Below are positions 57,507 to 64,000 of a DNA stretch of 64,000 nt, in pieces. Positions within the stretch are counted from its first letter, which is position 1, and every line of letters starts with the position of its first letter. The position numbers and the translations under genes are program-made. The DNA lies in assembly GCF_000292915.1 (NCBI RefSeq), contig NC_018513.1, forward strand, positions 620,001-684,000, written 5' to 3'. Under the pieces are notes generated by a model. It saw only the letters and a list, made by a program, of their open reading frames with translations, was not told where the DNA came from and did not search any database. The DNA is from Burkholderia cepacia GG4. Its GTDB lineage: Bacteria > Pseudomonadota > Gammaproteobacteria > Burkholderiales > Burkholderiaceae.

Positions 57507-58926
57507 CGGCGCGGCGGACGACGCAGGCTGCGCGGTGCTCGAGCAGGGCGTCGTGCTGATTGCCGACGCGCCCGCGCGCCGGCAGGGCGTGCGCGCGGGC
57601 ATGAAGCGCGGCGGCGTGCTGACGCTCGCACCCGACACCCGGCTGGTCGAACGCGATCCCGCCCGCGAGGCCGATGCGCTGCGCGCGGTCGCGCTCGCAT
57701 TGCTGCGCTTCTCGCCGTGCGTCGCGCTCGACGACGAAGCCACGCTGATCGTCGACGTCGGTCCGAGCCTGCGCCTGTTCGGCGGCCTGCCGTCGCTGTG
57801 CCGCCAGGTGCGCGCGACGCTCGCGGCGCTCGGCTATGCGGCGCGCCTGTCGGCCGCGCCGACCGGGCGCGGCGCGTGGCTGCTCGCGCGCACGTCGGCG
57901 CGTGCCCGGATCCGGCGCCGCGTGGCCGGGCCGGCCTCGCTCGTTCGTGCGCTCGATCGTTTGCCGTGCGTGCTGCTGCCCGATGCGCGCTCGTATGCGG
58001 GCTGGTTCGACGGCCTCGGCTGCCGCACGCTCGCCGATCTGCGCGGCCTGCCGCGCGCGGGGCTGCAGCGCCGCTGCGGTCCGGCGCTGCTCGCCGCGCT
58101 CGATCGCGCGTATGGCGACGCGGTCGAGCCGCTCGCGTGGATGGCGGTACCGCCCGTGTTCGACGTACGGCTCGAATTGCCGGAGCGCGTCGAATACGCG
58201 GAAGCCGTGCTGTTCGCCGCGCGGCGGCTCGTCGTGCAGTTGTGCGGGTGGCTGGCTGCGCGGCAGTTGTCTCTGGCCGCGATGACGTTCGATCTCGAGC
58301 ACGAACGTGGCCGCCAGGCTGTGCCGCCGACGCCGCTCGAACTCGCGTTCGCCACGCCGGTGCGCGACGAGACGCACTTCATGCGGCTGCTCGGCGAGCG
58401 GCTCGCGCGCGTCGAGCTGCCGGCTGCGGTGATCGCGGTGCGGCTGAAGGCCACGCGCGTCGAATCGGTCGCGCCGCCGGCCGACGATCTTTTCCCCGAG
58501 CCGGGCGGTACGCGCGAGACGCGCGCGCGGCTGTTCGAACTGCTGGTCGCGCGGCTCGGCGCGGAGAACGTATTGCGCGCGGCGCCCGTCGCCGATCACC
58601 GTCCCGAGGCCGCGAACCGCTGGCTGCCGCTCGATGCGCAAGCGGGCAAGCCGGCCGGCGGGCCACCCGCCGTGCCGCCGCGTCCCGCATGGCTGCTGGC
58701 CGAGCCGCAGCCGCTCCTGATGCGCGAGAACCGGCCGGTGTTCCATACGCCGCTCAGGATGATGTCGTCGGCCGAGCGGATCGAAGCCGGGTGGTTCGAC
58801 GGGCAACTGGCCGCACGCGATTACTACGTCGCCCAGGACGAGGTCGGTGCGTGCTACTGGGTGTTCCTGGAGCGGTCGGGAAGCCAGGCCGCGCCGCGCT
58901 GGTTCCTGCACGGCTTGTTCGGGTGA
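57439..58926 (+). CDS. imuB: Y-family polymerase-like ImuB
   Basis: The 495-residue protein has the ImuB form of Y-family polymerases: LLGIHLPRLPLDVC, VDVGPSLRLFGGLPSLCRQV and RTLADLRGLPRAGLQRRCGP. The catalytic acidic residues of true Y-family polymerases appear altered, as in other ImuB proteins, which act as beta-clamp adapters. The C-terminal half has DDLFPEP, a possible degenerate clamp-binding site. It joins DnaE2 and ImuA in the SOS mutasome. Its start lies within imuA. Confidence 0.92.
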   Translation: MRVLLGIHLPRLPLDVCAPPPSDGAADDAGCAVLEQGVVLIADAPARRQGVRAGMKRGGVLTLAPDTRLVERDPAREADALRAVALALLRFSPCVALDDEATLIVDVGPSLRLFGGLPSLCRQVRATLAALGYAARLSAAPTGRGAWLLARTSARARIRRRVAGPASLVRALDRLPCVLLPDARSYAGWFDGLGCRTLADLRGLPRAGLQRRCGPALLAALDRAYGDAVEPLAWMAVPPVFDVRLELPERVEYAEAVLFAARRLVVQLCGWLAARQLSLAAMTFDLEHERGRQAVPPTPLELAFATPVRDETHFMRLLGERLARVELPAAVIAVRLKATRVESVAPPADDLFPEPGGTRETRARLFELLVARLGAENVLRAAPVADHRPEAANRWLPLDAQAGKPAGGPPAVPPRPAWLLAEPQPLLMRENRPVFHTPLRMMSSAERIEAGWFDGQLAARDYYVAQDEVGACYWVFLERSGSQAAPRWFLHGLFG

Positions 58927-58932
58927 GCGGAG

Positions 58933-61900
58933 ATGGTTGCGGAATTCAGTTGGCTGCCCGATTACGCGGAGTTGTTCTGCCGTTCGAACTTTTCGTTTCT
59001 GCATGGCGCGTCGCATGCGGAAGAGCTGGTCGAGCGTGCGGTGGAACTCGGCTATCGCGGGATCGCGATCACCGACGAATGCTCGCTCGCAGGCGCACCG
59101 CGGATGCATGTCGCGGCGAAGGCGAAAGGGCTGCCGCTCGTCATCGGTTCGTATTTCGACGTCACGCCGGATGAAGTCGCACCGGGCCACGATCCGGGCC
59201 CCGGCGCGTTCGGGCTCGTGCTGCTCGCGCAGAACCGCGAGGGTTACGGCAATCTTTCCGAGCTGATTTCGTGGCGGCGGATGGCAGCGCCGAAGGGCAC
59301 CTACACGTTGACGTCGCGGATGCTGTCGGCACCGCCCGCGGAGTTTGCGCATCTGCGCGGCATGCCCGACTGCTTCGCGATTCTCGTACCCGCGTATCCG
59401 GTGCGTGCGGACGTGCTCGATGCGCAGGTCGCATGGTTTCGCACGACCTTCGGCGAGCGTGCGCGGCTCGGGCTCGTGCAGTTGCAGCGCGCGCTCGATG
59501 GCGCGCAGCGCGAGGAGATTCGCGCGGCCGGCGAGCGGCGCGGTGTGCGCATCGTCGCGCTCGGCGACGTGACGATGCACCGGCGCTCGTGCAAGGCATT
59601 GCAGGACGTGATGACGGCGATCCGGGTCGGCATGCCGGTTGCAGAGTGCGGGTATGCGCTGGCGCCGAATGCGGAGCAGCACCTGCGTTCGCGGCAGCGT
59701 ATCGGGCAGTTGTACGCGTCGGACGAGATCGCGGAGACGTGCGCGATTCTCGACGCATGCGATTTCGAACTGAGCTCGCTGCGCTACGAGTATCCCGACG
59801 AGATCGTGCCGCAGGGGCTGACGCCGACGCGCTATCTGGAACAGGAAACCATCGCCGGGGCGGCCGGGCGTTATCCGCACGGCATTCCGGAAAAGGTCGG
59901 GAAGCAGATCAAGTATGAACTCGACCTGATCGCGAGGCTCAGCTACGAACCGTTCTTCCTGACTGTCTACGACATCGTCAAATACGCGCGCAGCCGGAAC
60001 ATCCTGTGCCAGGGCCGCGGCTCGGCCGCGAACTCGGTCGTCTGCTACTGTCTCGGCATCACCGAGGTGAATCCCGAACAGAGCACGATGCTGTTCGAGC
60101 GCTTCATCAGCGAGGAGCGTGGCGAGCCGCCGGACATCGACGTTGACTTCGAGCATCAGCGCCGGGAAGAGGTGATCCAGCATATCTACGAAAAATACGG
60201 CAAGGATCGCGCCGCCCTCGCAGCGGCCGTATCGACATACCGCCCGCGCGGCGTGCTGCGCGAAACCGGCAAGGCGCTCGGCGTCGATCCGATGCTGGTC
60301 GATCGCGTCGCGAAGGGGCATCGCTGGTTCGACGGCAGCCGCGACCTGCTGCAGCAATTCGCGACGACCGGACTCGATCCCGACACGCCGCTGATTCGCG
60401 CGTGGGCCGAACTGGCAGGGCGCTTGCTCAACTTTCCGCGTCACCTGTCGCAGCACTCGGGCGGCTTCGTGATCAGCCGCGGCAAGCTCACGCGGCTCGT
60501 GCCGGTCGAGAACGCGGCGATGGACGGGCGGCGCGTGATCCAGTGGGACAAGGACGATCTTGAATCGCTCAAGCTGATGAAGGTCGACGTGCTCGCGCTC
60601 GGCATGCTGTCGGCGCTGCATCGCGCCTTCGACCTGCGCACCGCGTGGCGCGGGCTGCCGGAGGACGGCCAGCCGTTCACGCTGAAGCACATTCCGCAGG
60701 ATGACGAAGCAACCTACGACATGATCTGTCGCGCCGATACGGTCGGCGTGTTCCAGATCGAGTCGCGCGCGCAGATGTCGATGCTGCCGCGCCTGAGGCC
60801 GCGCAACTACTACGACCTCGTCGTCCAGGTCTCGATCGTGCGGCCCGGGCCGATCCAGGGCGGTGCCGTGCATCCGTATCTGAAGCGGCGCAGGATCGTG
60901 GCCGGCGAAGAGGAGGGCGAAGTCACGTATCCGAGCGAGGCGCTCAAGGAAGTGCTCGTTCGCACGCTCGGGGTGCCGATCTTCCAGGAGCAGGTGATGC
61001 AGATCGCGATCGTCGCGGCGGGCTTCACGCCCGGCGAGGCCGACGAGCTGCGCCGCGCGATGGCCGCGTGGAAGCGCAAGGGCAATCTCGAGAAGTATCA
61101 CGACAAGATCGTCGGCGGCATGCTCGAACGCGACTACACGCGCGAGTTCGCCGAGCAGATCTTCGAGCAGATCAAGGGCTTCGGCGAATACGGCTTCCCC
61201 GAGAGCCACGCGGCCAGCTTCGCGAAACTGGCCTACGCGAGCAGCTGGCTCAAATGCCACGAGCCCGCGATCTTCGTCGCGGCGCTGCTGAACAGCCAGC
61301 CGATGGGTTTCTACCCGCCGTCGCAACTCGTGCAGGACGCCAAGCGTCACGGCGTGCAGGTCCTGCCGATCGACGTGACGCAAAGCAACTGGGAAGCATC
61401 CCTCGAAGCACTGCCCGACCAGCCGCCTCCCCACGGCCAGCCTGCGGTGCGACTCGGCCTGTCGCTCGTCCGCGGCCTCGGCGAAGCCGCCGCGCGCCGC
61501 ATCGAAACCGCACGCACCGCCGGCCCGTTCGACAACGTCGACACCCTCGCACGCCGCGCGCAGCTCGAACGCCGCGACCTCGAAGCGCTCGCCGCCGCGA
61601 ACGCGCTCGCGACGCTCGCCGGCCATCGCCGCGACGCGCTGTGGCAGGCCGTCGCCGCGGCGCCGGAGCGCGACCTGCTCGCCGCGGCGCCGATCGACGA
61701 AGTGGAGCAGCCCGCGCTCGGCGCGCCGTCGGAAGCCGACGACATCCTCGCCGACTATCACACCACCGGCCTCACGCTGAACCGTCACCCGGTCGCGCTG
61801 CTGCGGCCCGTGCTGCGCGCACGGCGGCTGTCGTCCGCGGCCGAACTGCGCGACCGTCCCGACGGCAGGCTCGCGCGCGCGTGCGGGCTCGTGACTGCCC

Positions 61901-62148
61901 GGCAGATGCCGGGCACCGCGAAAGGCGTGATGTTCATGACGCTCGAGGACGAAACAGGCTGCGTGAACCTGATCGTCCGGCCCGAGCTGCTCGCGCGGCA
62001 GCGCCGCGAAACGCTCGATTCGCGGCTGCTCGCCGCGTCCGGCGTGTGGCAGGTCGTGAGCGACGTGAGGCACCTCGTCGCGCAGCATTTCGAGGATCTG
62101 ACGCCGCTGCTCGGCGGCCTGCGCACGTCGAGCCGCGAATTTCACTGA
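58933..62148 (+). CDS. dnaE2: error-prone DNA polymerase DnaE2
   Basis: The 1071-residue C-family polymerase has an N-terminal PHP domain (ELFCRSNFSFLHGASHAEEL), the polymerase core with QGRGSAANSVVCYCLGIT, catalytic aspartates in PPDIDVDFEHQRREEV and the helix-hairpin-helix and OB-like end (GLTLNRHPVALLR; GVMFMTLEDETGCVNLIV). Its length and proximity to imuA and imuB identify the mutagenic DnaE2 rather than replicative DnaE1. It follows imuB by six bases and should be induced by DNA damage. Confidence 0.96.
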   Translation: MVAEFSWLPDYAELFCRSNFSFLHGASHAEELVERAVELGYRGIAITDECSLAGAPRMHVAAKAKGLPLVIGSYFDVTPDEVAPGHDPGPGAFGLVLLAQNREGYGNLSELISWRRMAAPKGTYTLTSRMLSAPPAEFAHLRGMPDCFAILVPAYPVRADVLDAQVAWFRTTFGERARLGLVQLQRALDGAQREEIRAAGERRGVRIVALGDVTMHRRSCKALQDVMTAIRVGMPVAECGYALAPNAEQHLRSRQRIGQLYASDEIAETCAILDACDFELSSLRYEYPDEIVPQGLTPTRYLEQETIAGAAGRYPHGIPEKVGKQIKYELDLIARLSYEPFFLTVYDIVKYARSRNILCQGRGSAANSVVCYCLGITEVNPEQSTMLFERFISEERGEPPDIDVDFEHQRREEVIQHIYEKYGKDRAALAAAVSTYRPRGVLRETGKALGVDPMLVDRVAKGHRWFDGSRDLLQQFATTGLDPDTPLIRAWAELAGRLLNFPRHLSQHSGGFVISRGKLTRLVPVENAAMDGRRVIQWDKDDLESLKLMKVDVLALGMLSALHRAFDLRTAWRGLPEDGQPFTLKHIPQDDEATYDMICRADTVGVFQIESRAQMSMLPRLRPRNYYDLVVQVSIVRPGPIQGGAVHPYLKRRRIVAGEEEGEVTYPSEALKEVLVRTLGVPIFQEQVMQIAIVAAGFTPGEADELRRAMAAWKRKGNLEKYHDKIVGGMLERDYTREFAEQIFEQIKGFGEYGFPESHAASFAKLAYASSWLKCHEPAIFVAALLNSQPMGFYPPSQLVQDAKRHGVQVLPIDVTQSNWEASLEALPDQPPPHGQPAVRLGLSLVRGLGEAAARRIETARTAGPFDNVDTLARRAQLERRDLEALAAANALATLAGHRRDALWQAVAAAPERDLLAAAPIDEVEQPALGAPSEADDILADYHTTGLTLNRHPVALLRPVLRARRLSSAAELRDRPDGRLARACGLVTARQMPGTAKGVMFMTLEDETGCVNLIVRPELLARQRRETLDSRLLAASGVWQVVSDVRHLVAQHFEDLTPLLGGLRTSSREFH

Positions 62149-62177
62149 CGCAGCCCATCGGCTGCCATCAGATGCAT

Positions 62178-62196
62178 ACCAGTCGGCCTAACTGGT
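62178..62196. promoter_or_regulatory. possible weak second operator of the GntR regulator
   Basis: ACCAGT-N7-ACTGGT resembles the half-sites of the perfect dyad at 62365-62390 but with spacer 7 instead of 6. It lies about 187 bases upstream. It may be chance. Confidence 0.3.
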
Positions 62197-62364
62197 TCTA
62201 TCCGGGGCTCATTTTCGACACCCAAAGCCCGGCAAATCAGGCGCCGGAACTGTCCCCCTGCAACCCACCTCGGGTAAATCCCTATCCCGCATCGCGTTGT
62301 AAACAAAGGCTTTCCCGTTGCTAAAACGCTTGCCGGGCAAGGCTTCCGGCGATTTTTGCACCGC

Positions 62365-62390
62365 TAATACCAGTTCGTTGACTGGTATTA
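62365..62390. promoter_or_regulatory. palindromic operator of the GntR/HutC regulator
   Basis: TAATACCAGT and ACTGGTATTA form a perfect 10-bp dyad with a six-base centre, 63 bases before the regulator start. It covers the -35 hexamer of the promoter at 62378-62405, consistent with negative autoregulation. Confidence 0.75.
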
Positions 62391-62405
62391 TGGTGGTTAT
62401 ATAAT
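62378..62405 (+). promoter_or_regulatory. sigma-70 promoter of the gntR-nagA unit
   Basis: TTGACT (62378-62383), 16-base spacer and TATAAT (62400-62405). The -35 lies within the operator palindrome. Confidence 0.75.
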
Positions 62406-62453
62406 GCGTTCACTTTCGACGGTCCGCGATCGTCGTCCGACACCCGGAGGCAC

Positions 62454-63188
62454 ATGGAAACCGGCTGGTCCGAACTGGCGCCCGATCCCCTCGACGACAC
62501 GCCGTTGTATCTGCAGCTCGCCCGCAACCTGGCGAGCGCGATTCACGCCGGCGCATGGCGGGCCGGGGAGGCGTTGCCGTCGGAGCGGCTGCTGTCGGGG
62601 GCGGTCGGCGTGTCGCGGATCACGGCCCGCCGGGCGCTCGCGCTGCTGGTCGAGCAGGGGCTGATCAAGCGGACGCGTGGCGCGGGCAGCTTCATCACGC
62701 CGCGGGTCGCCGATCCGCTGTCGCGTCTCGTCGGCTTCACCGCGAAGATGCAGCAGCGCGGTTTCATGCCCGATTCGGTGTGGCTGTCGCGCAAGCTGCG
62801 CGCCGCGCGCCGCGACGAGATCACGCGTCTCGGCCTCGCGCCGGGCGCGACGGTCGCGCGGCTCGAACGGCTGCGCCGGGCGGACGGCATCGTGATGGCC
62901 GTCGAGCATTCGACGCTGCCGGCCGCGGTGGTGCCGGATCCGCAGGCGCTCGGTGCGTCGCTGTACGAATACCTCGACGCGCGCGGGATGACCGTCGTGC
63001 GCGCGCTGCAGCACTTTCGCGCGGCGAACGCGACGCACGAGATCGCGAAATGGATGGCGGTGACGCCGGGCTCGGCACTGCTCGTGATCACGCGCATCGG
63101 CTACGGCGCCGACCAGCGCGCGATCGAAGTGACCGAAACGTATTGCCGCGACGACTATTACGACTTCGTCGCCGAACTGAAACGCTGA
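62454..63188 (+). CDS. GntR/HutC-family transcriptional regulator (N-acetylglucosamine locus)
   Basis: The 244-residue protein has an N-terminal winged helix (PLYLQLARNLASAIHAGAWR; LPSERLLSGAVGVSRITARR) and a UTRA ligand-binding domain (GATVARLERLRRADGIVMAV; EVTETYCRDDYYDF). It precedes nagA by 98 bases, so it probably senses an amino-sugar phosphate and controls the nag genes, comparable with DasR/NagR. Operator and promoter are described separately. Confidence 0.92.
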   Translation: METGWSELAPDPLDDTPLYLQLARNLASAIHAGAWRAGEALPSERLLSGAVGVSRITARRALALLVEQGLIKRTRGAGSFITPRVADPLSRLVGFTAKMQQRGFMPDSVWLSRKLRAARRDEITRLGLAPGATVARLERLRRADGIVMAVEHSTLPAAVVPDPQALGASLYEYLDARGMTVVRALQHFRAANATHEIAKWMAVTPGSALLVITRIGYGADQRAIEVTETYCRDDYYDFVAELKR

Positions 63189-63286
63189 CGCGCGAGACTG
63201 CCCGCGCGCCACGCGCAACGAAACGCAACGGATTTTGCAAATCACGACGCGGATGCTCGCGTCACCAGATCATCAAGAGAAACGTC

Positions 63287-64000
63287 ATGCTGACTGGCAA
63301 CATCCTGACCCCCGACGGCTGGATTCACGGTTCGCTCGATAGCGCGAACGGCCGCATCACCACCCTCGACGGCACGCCCGCCGATCCGGCGAAGAACGAC
63401 GCGCCGTACATCCTGCCCGGCTTCATCGACCTGCACGTGCACGGCGGCGGCGGCGCCGACGTGATGGAAGGCGGCGACGCGATCGAGACGATCGCCCGCA
63501 CGCACGCGCAGTTCGGCACGACGAGCCTGCTCGCGACGACGATGACCGCGCCGCGCGACGAACTGATGCAGGTCGTCGCGAACCTCGGCACCGTCGCCCG
63601 CACCCGCACGGCGGGCGGCGCGCGCGTGCTCGGCGTGCACCTCGAAGGGCCGTACATCAATCCCGGCAAGCTCGGCGCGCAGCCCGACGCGGCCGTGTCG
63701 GCCGTGCTCGACGAAGTGCTGAAGTACCTGTCGATCGCGCCGATCCGCGTGGTCACGCTCGCGCCGGAAATCGCCGGCCACATCGAGATCATCGGCGAGA
63801 TGGCCGCGCGCGGCGTGCGCGTGCAGCTCGGCCACTCGCTCGCGACCTACGACGACGCCGTTGCCGCGCTCAAGCACGGCGCGTGCGGCTTCACGCACCT
63901 GTTCAACGCGATGTCGCCGCTGCATCACCGTAACCCGGGCCTGGTGGGCGCGGCGCTTGCTCATGCCGAATACGCGGAAATCATTCCGGATCTGCTGCAC
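63287..64000 (+). CDS. nagA: N-acetylglucosamine-6-phosphate deacetylase, N-terminal part (cut by window end)
   Basis: The frame from ATG 63287 is open to the end of the window (238 codons). It shows the amidohydrolase metal motif PGFIDLHVHGGGGADVME, the NagA segment LGVHLEGPYINPGKLGAQ with the metal-binding Glu, and the start of the HLFNAMSPLHHRNPGLVGAA motif. NagA removes acetyl from GlcNAc-6-phosphate. It follows the GntR regulator in the same direction. Confidence 0.95.
   Translation, partial: MLTGNILTPDGWIHGSLDSANGRITTLDGTPADPAKNDAPYILPGFIDLHVHGGGGADVMEGGDAIETIARTHAQFGTTSLLATTMTAPRDELMQVVANLGTVARTRTAGGARVLGVHLEGPYINPGKLGAQPDAAVSAVLDEVLKYLSIAPIRVVTLAPEIAGHIEIIGEMAARGVRVQLGHSLATYDDAVAALKHGACGFTHLFNAMSPLHHRNPGLVGAALAHAEYAEIIPDLLH

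Noticed and set aside
57367..62145. 1592-codon minus-strand open frame opposite imuB-dnaE2
   Set aside because: It is an artefact of high GC; its sequence is arginine/histidine/alanine-rich without any family motif, and the plus strand has three well-defined genes.

Overview
The window looks like a core chromosome segment of a Burkholderia-type betaproteobacterium (Burkholderia cepacia complex-like). GC content is high nearly throughout, codons are strongly GC3-biased, and the gene blocks are ones familiar from Burkholderia: dctABD, glnK-amtB next to ubiK and comM, gshA-gshB-manX-ptsH-ptsI, a complete aa3 cytochrome oxidase (cta) cluster, trpXYZ-type ABC genes, imuA-imuB-dnaE2 and a nag locus. 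The genus assignment is inference from gene content and order. No rRNA, tRNA or CRISPR was seen.

Layout. 1-2.7 kb: end of one acyl-CoA dehydrogenase, a second one, and a class III CoA-transferase, an acyl-CoA catabolic operon. 2.8-4.8 kb: DUF485 protein and ActP-type acetate symporter. 4.8-9.9 kb: C4-dicarboxylate module, with a sigma-54 type promoter and an 11-codon leader ORF before dctA, then the DctB/DctD two-component pair. 10.0-11.3 kb: TlpA-like thioredoxin and a lipoprotein. 11.6-19.4 kb: an AT-richer genomic island inserted at the 3' end of comM, flanked by 78-bp direct copies of that gene end. It carries a tight five-gene operon (adenine-type DNA methyltransferase with a target recognition region, two unrecognised proteins, a giant double ATPase with a KGGVGR ParA-like head and an ORC/Cdc6-like AAA part, and a Rossmann-like protein), then decayed gene remnants. 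No integrase is visible. This is the best candidate in the window for an undescribed system; a mobile-element defence role is inference.

19.35-24 kb: intact comM, ubiK, and sigma-54-promoted glnK-amtB. 24.1-29.4 kb: glutathione genes gshA and gshB, both carrying single-base indels, then PTS components ManX-type EIIA, HPr and enzyme I. 29.4-38.4 kb: housekeeping genes (moeB-like, ctpA, gpmA, rhodanese, grxC, secB, gpsA, macrodomain, trmL, comF, BioC-like methyltransferase). 38.5-49.1 kb: cytochrome c oxidase structural and assembly genes (ctaC with cytochrome c and OmpA-like extensions, ctaD, a small protein, ctaG, DUF2970, ctaE, SURF1, a membrane thioredoxin-fold protein, ctaA, ctaB, sco). 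49.2-56.5 kb: YciI-like protein, chemoreceptor, MetQ-like protein, a DUF1493 remnant, and a three-gene ABC importer of the TrpXYZ type. 56.7-62.1 kb: SOS-controlled imuA-imuB-dnaE2 translesion mutasome with a LexA box. 62.3-64 kb: a GntR/HutC regulator with a palindromic operator over its own promoter, followed by the start of nagA (cut by the window end).

Most long opposite-strand reading frames are artefacts of high GC and were left out.
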